This document shows positions 11,484 through 23,815 of a stretch of DNA of 55,791 nucleotides, piece after piece. Origin of the DNA: Temnopleurus reevesii (lineage: Eukaryota; Echinodermata; Echinoidea; Temnopleuroida; Temnopleuridae). Location of the stretch: the NCBI GenBank assembly GCA_036244855.1, contig BQKZ01000343.1:72219-128009 (forward strand). Direction: 5' to 3'. Position 1 is the stretch's first letter. Every line of letters starts with the position of its first letter. The position numbers were made by a program, and so were the translations under genes. The notes beneath the pieces are model-generated. The model was given only the letters and a program-made list of their open reading frames with translations. It ran no database searches and had not been told where the DNA came from.

Positions 11484-11690
11484 AATACTGTATAAGCTGA
11501 AATTTTCGCGGTGGTTTTATTTTCGCTAATTTCGCGGTTATGGCCTCGCAAAAATTTCCACTCTATATGATGCACATTCATTTGTGTACAAACACTGTCA
11601 AAAACGTGAAAATAATAACACGCCAATGTGTCAAACTGGTCAGAAATCGCGAAAATATCTGTACGCTAAAATATTGGCTTATACAGTATT
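11484..11690. mobile_element. Palindromic MITE family A, best-preserved copy
   Basis: Perfect 14-bp terminal inverted repeats AATACTGTATAAGC / GCTTATACAGTATT enclose 207 bp. The interior keeps many CpGs (TTTTCGCGGTGG, TTCGCTAATTTCGCGG, AATCGCGAAAATATC), unlike the other copies, where these are mostly TpG or CpA. It has no coding sequence, so it must depend on an enzyme made elsewhere. The CpG retention suggests this is the youngest copy here. Similar GCGAAAATAAAACC words are, from memory, common in marine invertebrate genomes. Confidence 0.8.
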
Positions 11691-12964
11691 TACGTGTGAG
11701 CTAGTGCTTGTACAAGTCGTCTTATGATGTATCATGAGGAACAGTCAATTTTCAAAATTCAATGTTTCAAAAGCTAAACACCTTTTGATTTCATGTCATG
11801 TTTTCAGGGGAATTGATTCTGCTCATACTACAAACTACCAAATTATCATCTTGGGCCTCAGATACCCTTTAAACCAATTCTTATGACCTTATACCTCCTT
11901 CTAAACCAGGTCACCTAAAGACGGGAAGCAAAAGTGATTCTGTGACGAGCAGTAGGCTGCCAAAAAGAAAATGATGCACACTAACAATCTTGCTGGTCCC
12001 AGCTTTTCATAATTTCACCCTGATATCATTTCATATTGCAAGGTGATTTCCACCATCCCAAGGACCGTATTACGATCATCGTCTATGGTACATGCAGGTC
12101 CATTAAAAAAAAAGCAGACAAAATAGACTATAAAACAGTTCAGGAAATCCATTTCTGATTTTTAAGTCAAATGATAACGGAAATGAGAATTCATTGAATT
12201 AATAAAAGAATGCTTTTTCCGTTGAAATCTAGAAATGAATAAATCCATCTGCCATATATGATTCTCCAAAAAAAAAATAATAGAATTATGAGAGATGTGA
12301 AAATAATGAACAGGGTATGGGCTTGGTTGTGCCTCATATTTCATTGTGGTCCCACATGATGTTTTTTTATGTTAGCTGCACAAGAAAATTGCAGTGATTA
12401 CATAAACTTGGTTTAATAAAAAAAATTGATTTTGATTGAAAATTTATGCATACTTACTCTCTTGTGGTTACTTCATTAATTTCTAGTCATTGTGAAATTT
12501 ACAGAAAAATTAGTTTATTATTCACTGAAGCTTTATCTTCAAACATTTTGTAAGTCTGACATTTGGTGTGAGCAAAGGAGCTAAGTGGTAAACCTACATA
12601 AAATAAAAGTAGTTGAAAATGTCAATTATGTATGATAGGAAAATTCCCAATAATCAGATGACTTTTGAAGAGGAAATCATACTCCCACTATCCTTCTGGT
12701 CAATTTACAATGGCAGGATACAGATTTTATTTTCTCTCTTTTACCACTCAAACTTTGCTACTCAAATTTTTACCACTCAAACATTCCTACACACTGCAAC
12801 TTATAAATTGGAAACACAAATACTTTTTAGCTTAATATCAGCATAGACCCAAATCCAAGTGTATTGTCATTTGCAAGTTGAAATAAGCCAGGCTGAATGG
12901 TGAGCCTAACTGTCTAGTGACATGTATTACATGTGTAAGGGTTCACAGCTACTGGTGTAGTGAT
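11691..12964. other. AT-rich DNA without recognised features
   Basis: Only short frames and A/T runs; no gene or repeat family recognised. A one-mismatch AGTCT-N8-AGACA motif begins at 12965. Confidence 0.4.
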
Positions 12965-13008
12965 AGTCTTTATCTCCAGACACTATTAATGCAACCATCC
13001 ATGTAGCA

Positions 13009-13440
13009 GGTATGATTCTCGACGTGTGAATACAATGTAAAACTAGCATAGCTATGGACTGATACCGACAGTATGGAAGAGCTATGTTGTTAGCTTTCGT
13101 AGACTTCCATATAGGCCCATTTATTTGTGTGAGTAGATGGCATTGCGTTAAAGTCCACGCATGCACAACCAATTTCGATTTGAAGGTATGATTCTCAATG
13201 TGTGAACACGCAATACTAGCAGAGCTATTGGCTGCTAACAAAAACTATATAGCTCTTGTACACTTCCATCTACACCTATCTATTTGTGTGAGTAAGTGGC
13301 ACTACATTCCATTCACATTTGTGCAAAAATTGCCATCGATTCAAAGGCATGATTCTCAATGTGTGAACACGTTTTCGTTCACATGTGAAAAAAATCACCT
13401 TCCACTCAAAGGTATGATTCTCAACGTGTGAACACAAAGT
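13009..13440. repeat. Tandem repeat with GGYATGATTCTCRAYGTGTG units
   Basis: Units start at 13009, 13185, 13346 and 13411, with lengths 176, 161 and 65 bp, and the fourth partial. The first two share GAGCTAT, ACTTCCAT and TATTTGTGTGAGTA in order. The third lacks the middle, so it looks like an internal deletion. Overlapping frames on both strands are by-products of the repetition. Confidence 0.8.
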
Positions 13441-13499
13441 AGTGCTATTCCTATGTGGACTTTGCTCACTGTTGGTAATCATCTGTGTAGGCTGAAAGG

Positions 13500-14230
13500 T
13501 TTATCACCAAACTACTGACAGCTCAACCTCAGGTTGTCAAGATTACCTCGCTTTTATCAGCTCTTAAAAGATATAAGGTTCATCAAATACAGCACAACCT
13601 TTATCAGCATGCAGAAAATGGGAACAACTTTATGAGCATTGCAATAAAAGTTTGAAAATTTGTGTGGTTATTGATGTGTTCTCATACTTGTTGCAAGGAT
13701 TTTAGATTATTTAATTAAAACAAAATCACAGTGGGGTCTCATAATAAAGAGCACTGATATATTACAAATTATTGATAAAGCGCATAGATTCTCCTTGTCT
13801 CATCTCTTTGTATGATAAAACAATATTTTCAATATAATTAACATTGTGAATTATTAATGTTGTTATTTCTCTGGTCTTATGATATCCAAATTCATAATTC
13901 ATCTCCACCACCAGTACCACAATATTACTAGGGCAGTTCTCATTTGTTCATTGCCCATTGTATACAGCCTACATTATATTCACTGGGATATGCTGGCAGC
14001 ATGCAACATTACATGCATAAATCACACACTACTATCAGTCAACAATCACTTTGAATCTTAGTCAATTTGAATTCTCATCAATTTTTTTTTCAATATGAAA
14101 GATTTGTGAGCAATGAACTTTCTTTGAGATTAATACCTTTATAAAAAAAAATAATTAAACAGTTAATAATTACTACATATTACTTATTATCTTACAAATG
14201 TACACTTTAGCAGGCAAATATAGTCCACTT
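13500..14230. other. AT-rich DNA without recognised features
   Basis: No gene, RNA or repeat family recognised. Confidence 0.4.
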
Positions 14231-14234
14231 TTAG

Positions 14235-14760
14235 AGAAAGGCAAAGAGAAAGAGAAAAAGAGAAAGATGGTGGGGAGATGGGGCGAAAAAGTAATCAAGG
14301 GAGGAAGAGAGAAATAAATAAAAGAGAAGAGAAAGGAGAGGAGAGACAGAGACAGAGCATGGTAAAAGAGGCAGAAAGTGAAAGGTGAAGGAGGGAGAAT
14401 GAAAGAAAGACAAAACATGAAGAACAGATTTAGAACGTTTCATGACAACTGATAGCAGTACAACTTGCATAGGACACAAGATAGAGGACATAAAAGAAGA
14501 AAGACAATGAAAAAAAGAGAAAGAGAAAGAGAGAGGTCAACCAGATCTTGAGGAAAGCGAGGACAGGAGAGAGAGCAAGATAAGGAGAAATGAAAAAAAG
14601 AGACAGGGAGCAACCAAATCCTGATGAGGATGTTAAGGAGAGAAGGAGAGAGAGATAGAGAGAAAGAGAAGAGCGAGCAAGAGAAGGGCGAAAGAGAGAA
14701 TCAGAGGCACAAGAGAGAAATGAGAGGCACAGGAGAGAGCAACGAAAAGATATGTCACAG
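14235..14760. repeat. Long purine tract (plus strand), 0.5 kb
   Basis: AGAGAAAGAG-type runs interrupted by short mixed sequence near 14430-14480. Frames over it encode only low-complexity Ser/Leu/Phe or Arg/Glu/Lys runs. Confidence 0.85.
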
Positions 14761-14779
14761 AAAAAAAGGTCTTCCTTCC

Positions 14780-15180
14780 TGCCTTGTCGATGGGTATCGC
14801 TTCCTTAGCCCGCTGGGTAATTAGCGATCCGGTCGCTGAATTGCTAGGAGAGGCGATTTTGCTTTCATGCATTGCTAATGTGCGAGGTCTGCGGGTTACC
14901 GTGACCGTACTGCGCAGAAGACGAAGAATAATGTGCACGCCACAAAGACCTTGATACATTACCACCAGGACCCTGCCACTCGGAGCGAAAATTCACTTTG
15001 AATTGATTTTCGCCCACTGCCTCCAATTTTTTTCCCCTCCAAACCTTGTTGCTTTTTGCCCTGCTTCTGTAGATCGCTCTCTTATTCGGTCATTTTCTAG
15101 CGAGACATTGAGAGGCACTGCGCTGATTTATACGAATCGCAGGAGCCTGAGCATAAATGCCATCGGAATATTCAACAAGA
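14780..15180. promoter_or_regulatory. Candidate regulatory element, CpG-retaining island
   Basis: Contains GGGTAATTAGCGATCC (homeodomain core), GTTACCGTGACCG, TGCGCAG and several CpGs in an otherwise CpG-poor region, and directly follows the purine tract. The 110-codon frame crossing it (14633-14965) mixes with the tract and is not convincing coding sequence. Conservation not tested. Confidence 0.25.
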
Positions 15181-15199
15181 TACAATATGTATTTTGATG

Positions 15200-16050
15200 T
15201 ACACGCACATGAAGTCAAAAGCAATATCACTCACATATATATGTAGGCAAGGGCAATTACATGCTACAGTAATCATATACATGTACCTACTAATGCAAAA
15301 TGTCTGTTTTTGAAGACTAAACCCTCTTAACTACTAATCCAGCTTTTGCTGAATATTTCAAATGCATTTCTTATTCAACTAGGTCAAGCAATCCACTCAA
15401 AACCTGTATCGGAGGAATACGTCAGTAACATTATATGAAGCGCACTTGTCCTGGATATGTATACTGGAGAACCGTTAATTACTCTACTCTCATCAACGCT
15501 TAGTCTTTAAAAACAGGACCATTTCATTCAAAGAAGAGTGTGGAAATGCATACATAGGAGATAGAGAGGTCAAGATTCGCTTCACTTTATGATAAGCTTT
15601 GTCACATTCCTCAAATACTCTGTACATTGTTATAACCAGCTACTGATCTAGATAACAAGAGAAATCATATGAGATAGATAATACGGAATGCTAAAAAAGT
15701 ACGAATGATACAGAATGGGACTGTAACAAAAATGCATAACGATATAATTACGATTAATAAACAAATAAGGCTGAGATACAGGCATATTTCCAAACCAACT
15801 ATTCATCTGTTCGTAGTGTAGCCCCCACATTATATTTCATGGGTTGTATAATAAGGTACAGTATGTTAAAAAGCTTTCAGTTCGAATCAGCTTGATAAAA
15901 TATGAAGTCTTGCGGTGTACGAATGAAAAGACGTTTCCATTTAAAATAATTCCCTTTTGGACCTGCAATTTCAATTGTGATTTCATATTTCCTTTCCAGG
16001 TATCTCACAATATTTCAACTTTCACTACTGTACCCCTAGGAGGGGAAAAC
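15200..16050. other. DNA without recognised features
   Basis: Short frames only. No repeat family recognised before the fold-back element at 16053. Confidence 0.4.
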
Positions 16051-16052
16051 CT

Positions 16053-16223
16053 GGGTGGTGTTTCACCAAGATAAGAACGACTTTACGTACGACTTTACGT
16101 TTGACTGGTATCCCTTCTTGTGCGTATAATTCATAATAGTATATGCACATTCAGCACAAGAATTGATACCAGTCGATCTTAAAGCCGTGCTGAACTTTAA
16201 GAACGACTTGGTGAAACACCGCC
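16053..16223. mobile_element. Fold-back MITE, GGGYGGTGTTTCACC ends
   Basis: The left end GGGTGGTGTTTCACCAAG and the right end CTTGGTGAAACACCGCCC form a terminal inverted repeat with one mismatch. A further pair (GACTGGTATC / GATACCAGTC) lies within, so nearly the whole 171 bp can fold on itself. The ends resemble those of family C (GGGTTGTGTTTCAT). No clear target duplication. Confidence 0.75.
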
Positions 16224-16395
16224 CAAATGCAGCATCGATGGGGCGCATAACGTGGATGATTGAGCAAGGTGTACCTATCGCAGCGGCACATCATAAAGCC
16301 GGCAGGGCTTTTGATCGTATGCCAGGTTAATGAAAAGAGAAGTAGGGGGACTTTGCTTGAACCACCCGAATCTAGGATACTGATGTTTCTCTTCT

Positions 16396-16927
16396 AGTGG
16401 ATTGCCCTAGTTTCATTTTATGGTTTATTCACATGGCAGATGAGAAGGATTTGAAAGTGTGAAAGCCTCGTTCCATATAGAGCAAATGGAGGAATAGCAG
16501 GGAAGGAAAAATTCTTTTCCATGGTGCAGGAAGAACAAAATTTATATATTTTTGTCAATTCTACATTTATGTCAATCATATTCATAGGTACAATATCATG
16601 CAAAGTAGTTTTGTACCATTAGGCATTATTTATGAATTTTGAAGTCATACAGTACACTTACAGTGGATTGCCCTAGTTTCATTTTATGGTTTATTCACAT
16701 GGCAGATGAGAAGGATTTGAATGTGTGAAAGCCTCGTTCCATATAGAGCAAATGGAGGAATAGCAGGGGAAGGAAAAACTCTTTTCCATGTTGCAGGAAG
16801 AATAATATTTATATATCTTGACAATTCTATGACCATCATGAACGTAGTTGATGTAAAATATTTTGTAAAGCAGTGTTTTAACATTAGGCATTAGCTATGA
16901 AATTTGAAATCATACAGTACACTTACA
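16396..16927. repeat. Two-copy tandem duplication, 266-bp unit
   Basis: Copy 1 is 16396-16661, copy 2 is 16662-16927. Both begin AGTGGATTGCCCTAG and end ATACAGTACACTTACAG. The first 130 bp of each are nearly identical, the second halves have diverged. A minus-strand frame with the same C-terminal words appears in both copies simply because they are duplicates. Confidence 0.9.
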
Positions 16928-19290
16928 GATACATTTTTATCCAGAGTAATCTCAGTATAAACCAAACAAATAATATAATTTTCTGTATCATAAGTGTATG
17001 ATAAATAGATGAAAGTATATTCAAAATCTTCAAAAACTGTTAAACATATGCTGTTATTTTTATGCAAACATGGGAGTGTGTTATCAAAAGCAGATATTTC
17101 TTATCACCAAAATTGCTTTTAGATAAGATGGATATTCTCTGATATAAAGGTTTATACTCAGGACTGTGAAAGAGAAGTTATGAAGAATGAATTATTTAGG
17201 TCACCTAGATCTGGATTAGTAAATACATTTTAAATATTAGAAAGAGATGTCACATAAAAATCATGAATAGTTTGAATAATTTTCACATATTCTCTAAAAC
17301 TTTTGCCCTACATTTGATTCAACAGCAAACCCAATTCCTTCGAAGGTCAATGGATAAAGAATCAGCTTCATGACAAATTCGCAGGCAGAGAGATCTGCAC
17401 TTTCAAAACGATTGATGAATATTCCATAGCATATCATCCAGGCCGATTTCTCAGAATTGAGATGTAAGGTTTTCAAGTTGATCTCTGATTTGATGAGAGT
17501 GAGGTTATCCACAAAACGACCTCAGCCAGATTAATACGTGGGACTATAAGCTATAAATCAAGCCACAAGATAAATGGCAGATATGAACGAGACTGGATGG
17601 TATTTTAATGGTATTATGAAAAATATTTTGTATCATGACACATATTTTTCATTCCAAAATATTCTGGTACATGTAGGTATTTTACTAACAAGTAAATCAT
17701 GTAACTGCGTTGGTTGTTTTGAAGTGATGGCCTGAAATATATACGAGAATTGAAATTTCATGTGACAGTTAACTACAACTCCAACACGAAGTCATTCATG
17801 TAGGTTACATATACATGTAGGCAACATATTATACTGTACAAGAAGTCTTCAATTCATCTCCATAATCAAGATGGATTATTGTTAAATTCCTACATCATAA
17901 GCTTGACATGATAATGGATAAATTTGCATTTTCTTTCTAAGCAGTGAGCCTCATATTAACATACACTGTATATCTAATTTTCAAAAGTGTGAAGAGTTAC
18001 AGAGTACATGTAGATTTGGGCCTATATTTATCTCTAAATCCAGGATTTAGGATAAGATGAGCATTAACTTAAATATGGTGAAAAAAATTGCATGATCTGT
18101 TAGATTTTCTTAATTTCCTGCGGATTAAAAAGCAGCATGGGGAGCCAACACCCCCACAATATTTCAACAATGTAGAACAAATATTGGAACGTCACATAAC
18201 TGTTCCTTTGCAATAAATTTCATGACCAGCCCACTCGCTTGGAAAATTGTAAATTTTTCGTGATTTATTCTCTGGTGAAAATTTCAATAAATGTCAGGCT
18301 TGGAATTTGAAATTTACTGCGAGTGAACCACAACTCTGCTTGCAAGCACAGACCCCATCCACTCATCCAGGTAGTTTAGTTTGTGGTGCCGAAATAATTG
18401 GCACCAAAACAACCGCTCCTGCCTTCTAGACTGCAACAGGTAACTCTGATAGATTTTGCTCCAGACTCAATTCATCCCACGATAAATAAACATTACATAG
18501 AGAGCCATATTCCAGAGGTGCAAAGGATAGCAGGCTAAAATGTGCAGGATCATCATTGATTAAAATAGGACAATGATAACACAGAGAGTTTCATATATAA
18601 AATGCGAAAAATCAATTATAGAAATGCACTAAAATTGTATAAAATGTGAGCGTAAGAAATGTCTAAAAAGCTTGAGACTTGGTAGGTCTGCCTTTCTGGC
18701 CCCATGTGATAAATACAACAAAAGTGCCCCCCTTCATTTCTGAAGCCCCTGGGCCTCATGGCCAAACGGCTTCACGAAGAAGCAGTATATAGCCCTTTCA
18801 TAGTACATTGTATGTATCTAAAAGCACAATGCAAATATGCTCCAGTGGGGTTACATTGACAGTTCTGCAGAATGCGGGCATGGAAGCCACAAATAACATC
18901 ACTGCCATAGAATGCAAAAACTGTGCTTGAGAGAGACCTGGCAGTGTCAACAATGTGAATCTATATTGGGAAACAGTTGAGTAATGACAAAAGATGATCT
19001 AGTAATCGTATGGCATTTACATCAAATATATTTGCTCCAATAAGCCCAGCTTCAAACCTAACATCAAACTGAAGCACAAACCCTATCACAATCCTTACAC
19101 TAATCCTTTGTCTTTCACAAAATTAGGACCAGAGCAACCATCACTGCAGAGAAAATGCTGGTTCCGTCAGTCTCGCAGATCCTATGCACGTAGGAAGCAA
19201 TAAATAAACTGCGTGGATCGGGTCTGTGGTTGTGCAGACTAAGCGACTACAGAGTGAACTGCACTTGAGGAGCAGACAGGGTTCTGCGTA
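16928..19290. other. AT-rich DNA without recognised features
   Basis: No gene or repeat family recognised over 2.3 kb. Short frames have no recognisable domains. A variant of the inverted repeat with arms 10 bp apart (GGTCTG ... CAGACT) lies at 19221-19240. Confidence 0.4.
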
Positions 19291-19294
19291 CTTC

Positions 19295-19600
19295 AGGAAG
19301 TGAAGAGAGGGAGAAGGAGGAAATAAGGAAAAAGGTATATAGAGAGAGAGAGAGATGAAAAGTGATGAAAAAAGGGAGAGAGAGAGAGCAAAAAGAGCGA
19401 GACAGAGAGAGAACAAAGAGATAAAGAGGGGAGAGATAGAGAGAGAGAAAGAGAAAGAGGACAAAAAGAGAAAGAGGGGGGAGAGAAAGATAGGGTGAGC
19501 GATTACAAGAGAAGGAGAGGGAGAATGAGATGGTGTCAGAGAGGAAAAAGGAGCACATTAAGCTCAAGAGAAAGAGAGAAAGAAACAGAAATGGGGGTCA
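19295..19600. repeat. Purine tract (plus strand), 0.3 kb
   Basis: GAGAGAGA runs with interspersed A-rich stretches. It grades into the 240-bp tandem repeat that follows. Confidence 0.85.
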
Positions 19601-20537
19601 AGAATATAGCTTTTACATTGTATTGTGGCTATTGCCAATACTGAAAACCTGGTTGGAAATTGTCCTTACTAAAAACCATTGTACTCGCATCCATTCTACT
19701 AAATTACAGTATCTACTATTTCAATAATTATTTATTGTATTATTTTTTGCTCTTGTATAAGCTTACACTGAAGGAAACAGGGAGAGAGAAAGAGAGAGAG
19801 AAAGAAAGAGAAAGAGAGAAAGAGAGAGATGAAGAGTGGGAGAGAGAGAAATAAAAAGAGGAAAACGAGACGCAAGAGCTCAAGAGAAAGAGAAAAAGAG
19901 ACATAAATACAGGTCAACTCGTGTAAATGACTATTCCAATGTGTGGTTATTAACAACACTGAAATTGTCTTTACTACAGGTTTCCATTGTATCTGCATTA
20001 ACTATTCACCAAATGATCATTCATTGCATTATAAGCCTATATCAAAGGAAAGAAGGTGAGAGAGACAAAGAGAGAGAGAGAGAGAGAAATAAAAAGAGGA
20101 AAACGAGACACAAGAGCTCAAGAGAAAGAGAAAAAGAGACATAAATACAGGTCAACTTGTATTATAAATGACTATTCCAATGTATTGTTGGCAATGCTGA
20201 AAATTGTCTTTACTACAGGTATCCATTGTATCCGCATTAATTTGCTATTCACCAAATGATCATTCATTGCATTATAAGCCTATATCAAAGGTAAGAAGGT
20301 GAGAGAGACAGACAGAGAGAGAGAGAGAGAGAAATAAAAAGAGGAAAACGAGACGCAAGAGCTCAAGAGAAAGAGAAAAAGACACATAAATACAGGTCAA
20401 CTCGTGTAAATGACTATTCCAATGTGTGGTTATTAACAACACTGAAATTGTCTTTACTACAGGTATCCATTGTATCCGCATTAACTATTCACCAAATGAT
20501 CATTCATTGCATTATAAGCCTATATCAAAGGTAAGAA

Positions 20538-20572
<35 letters not shown>

Positions 20573-20750
20573 AATAGAAAGAGGAAAACGGGACACAATG
20601 AGTTCAAGAGAAAGAGAAAAAGAGACATAAATGCAGGTCAACTTATGACTATTCCAAGCTCACTGAAATTGTCTTTAGTACAGGTATCCATTGTATCCGC
20701 ATTAACTATTCACCAACTGATCAGTCATTGCATGATATTGCTTTTATGAG
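19561..20750. repeat. Minisatellite, about 240-bp unit, four copies plus a diverged one
   Basis: CAAGAGCTCAAGAGAAAGAG-type words fall at 19873, 20111, 20356 and 20596 (the last as CAATGAGTTCAAG), spacings 238, 245 and 240 bp. A more diverged copy begins near 19561. Each unit joins a GA-rich half to a unique half containing GACTATTCCAATG, TTGTCTTTACTACAGGT and CATTGCATTATAAGCC. The unique half contains an acceptor-like TTTACTACAG|GT, but nothing shows it is spliced. Confidence 0.88.
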
Positions 20751-20759
20751 CCTACACTT

Positions 20760-22009
20760 TGATGTGATATATTAACCCATCGAAAACTGGAACTGGTAGT
20801 CCCTACACAAATTTTATGGGAATTATGGAAATTCAGTAGTCAATGGTTAAATGTGGATATTTTTAGTATGAACAAGATACAGGTTGTACAAGTCATTCAA
20901 CAGTCAGGCGGAAGCTTTGCCTAAACTTGGCATCATCTCCAAAGTCATACATGGGTCAAAGGTCAGATAACAGGAAAAAAATTGTAAATATGCAATCCAT
21001 CATCACAATCTTTCCTTCCGTTATATTTCTAGTAATATAATTCAAGGCACAAACAAGCATGTTAAGCATATATACTAGTAGGTCACATTAAATTAGTGTT
21101 ATTATATCACAGACCATATGCTTTTATATGAGAAAAAGACCTTCAACTTTAAAGTAAAAAATACAGAATTATTTCATTTCATTTCATTTATTCTCCAAGT
21201 CTCTAAAAACACATAAAATACATAATATGCAAAGGACAAATACAAATTGTAATACATGTACATGAGCAAGCATACAAACAATATAACAATTAAAAATAAG
21301 TGGTTTTCTTGAAGAGTATAAATGCATGTACATGTATAAGTACATGTAGGGTAATTTTGCATTTGATTTGCAAGTAATTGCAACTTTCTATCAACCCCTT
21401 GAAATTCATATCATCACTTTAGAATTTAGAGAAAAAAAAGAAAAAAGTTCCATTACACAACCTTGACTAAGCTTCGTGATTGGGTGAACTTTGAACCCTA
21501 TATTCACACTCCGCTTGAGGCGCGGATTGACATTGACAATCTGTTAATCATTCTAGAATTATTTCACCATTAATCATATCTTTTGTTGATTCAGGTGCTA
21601 TGACCAAACATCTTGAACCAGATACCCTGCATGCAAAGTGAGCAAATATCTTGAAAGTATGAGACACTGTATTCAAATTAATGCAGATTAATGCAGATTC
21701 AACAATGTTCAACTGAAAAATGCTATTTTTTTTCTTTTAAAGTAAAAAATATATTGTTTTGAATATTTACAGGCAAGATAAACAACGTAAATAGATAACT
21801 AGATATAAGATTTTTTTTTATTGTGATTTATACATATGGATAATAATTTGCAAAAATATTCAGGCTGCTTTTGATAAAGTGCATTTTTTTAAATTCACAA
21901 ATGATATTGAAACATGACAATTCTTCTACTTTTTTAACATTCTATATCATTGAATTGCCTTTGAAATACAGTAAAGCATTGCTGATTTAGACTAGGAAAT
22001 ATTCTACCC
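20760..22009. other. AT-rich DNA with a possible retroelement tail
   Basis: Near 21171-21200 the minus strand reads GAATAAATGAAATGAAATGA, like the plus strand at 30236-30263. This could be the 3' end of a non-LTR element. Nothing else recognised. Confidence 0.35.
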
Positions 22010-22195
22010 AAATAAGCTGAAAATTTTGCTGGAGTTTTATATTAGCAAACACAAATGTGCTACAATTTCCATTCATAAGAATGTCAATTGAAATCTGTTA
22101 TCATTATCTTTCAAAACGTGTTAATGGCAACCCATTAATACTTCAGAAATTCAGTAAAATAAATAAGAATTTATACAATATTTGGCTTTTGCAGC
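22010..22195. mobile_element. Palindromic MITE family A, diverged copy
   Basis: AATAAGCTGAAAATTTTGCTGG at the left and ACAATATTTGGCTTTTGC at the right match the family ends in order and orientation; the CpGs of the consensus have become TpG or CpA. Confidence 0.5.
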
Positions 22196-23640
22196 ATTCT
22201 CATTAAAAAAATTCAGATACAAGGAAGATCTTTTGGTGTACGTGCCAATCATACCCAAAATTTATTGGCATAAATGAGGCAACTAAAAATAGAGACATTA
22301 ACCCCACCCATATGTTATCATGTCGGTAAATTTAATCACACATCCAGGGCAAACACATTTTATACGAGATATGATATAAATGTACATGTAGGACATCACA
22401 TGACCCTGCTCATGTTACAACAGGTCTTGACTAAAGTACAGTATTAATGACAGCACTGCGGTTTGTAATGATGTTTTTCAATAGTAAGTACATGTATATT
22501 AGAGTAAAAAAACAATAATGCAAAAAAAGTTTGAGTGAAACATGGGAAGTGGAAGAATGGTTCTGATTGACTTTGAATATGATCTTTCAAATGTATCAAT
22601 GTACTATGACTTCATTGGCTTTTATAGATCAATCGATATCCTATTGAAACATTCTCAATATTCACTGGCAGACTCTGAGTATACATTTCTGTGTTTTAAA
22701 GAGCTGAAAAGAAAAAAATGTTTTGCTAAATGCCAAAATACATTAAAACTCAACCAGAACACTTTAACCATCCCGCAAAAAAATGCTTGAATGTATAAAC
22801 CCTTACATTACATCATACTTCTTTTCACACTAGGGATTACAGTTTTTTTAATGACAATAATGTACATTCACAAGTTTTAACTATTAGACTAACACAATAC
22901 ATTTCATGTGGGACTACCCTAGAAATATTTGGCCCAACAAAATCAATTTTTTAAGTTATTTAACATGTAATTACTCCACAAATCTGCGTTTTTCTGGCTC
23001 AATTGATGGGCAGAAGCTCCTGTGTTGCACATTACATTAAGTTATTATTTCTGTGAATATTAATTTCCTAACAAAACCTGTAATCACAGATTATCTGTTA
23101 TCTGGAAAATCCCCACCTACATGTATTTCTTCATGTATGGACATGCTGGGGCATGGTTCTGTGGTAAATACAAAAGGGGAAAAAAAAGACTTTGCGCAGG
23201 AGGTAAACAAGAGGTTTAGCCGTAAGAAATGGCTTTTGGGAAGCCCCTGAAATCACTGCCCTTTTATATAAGGTGACGTATTTGCATTACAGAAGGTTAC
23301 AATAGCACATTGGCTCAGCTACGCTTCAGTGGTGCTCTTTTCTTTCATGCTTTTTTTCCCCCTTCTTTCTTTTTTCTATTATTTTTCCTTTGAGGCTTTA
23401 ACAAATTTCAAACCTCACAAAACCAAATCAAGATGATATTACAGTGATTGTAGAAGATTGTACAAAACTAAAGTACAATGTAGAAACAATAGGGTTTAAA
23501 GCATGATTTCATTCGCAATTTACGATTCATAATGAAGTCACTGGAATCAAAAATCTGTAAAACATGTTTTATTTTGAAACTGGCAAAAGCCCAATAAAGC
23601 ACAGAATATACACAAAAGTCAACTTGGAATCATACAGACC
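22196..23640. other. AT-rich DNA without recognised features
   Basis: An 82-codon plus-strand frame (22542-22790) has no recognisable domain. I see no repeat family. Confidence 0.35.
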
Positions 23641-23644
23641 TATG

Positions 23645-23815
23645 GCATAAGTCAGTATTTTAGACCAGTTCAACATTTTAGCACATATCGTTGTTTTTCA
23701 CTTTTTTGACATGACAATGTTTGTGTATATATTTGAATACGTGCATTATACAAAGTGGGAATTTACAAGAGGCCAGAACCGCGAAAATAAAACAACCACA
23801 AAAATATAAGCTAAA
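23645..23815. mobile_element. Palindromic MITE family A, diverged copy
   Basis: The left end reads ATAAGTCAGTATTTTAG. The right end contains GCCAGAACCGCGAAAATAAA and AATATAAGC. Same order of words as the copy at 11484-11690, reversed. Confidence 0.6.

Noticed and set aside
12927..13482. Overlapping frames on both strands
   Set aside because: By-product of the tandem repeat with GGYATGATTCTC units.
16418..16884. Conserved minus-strand frame in both halves of the 266-bp duplication
   Set aside because: Shared only because the DNA is duplicated; the frame drifts where the copies differ and no family is recognised.
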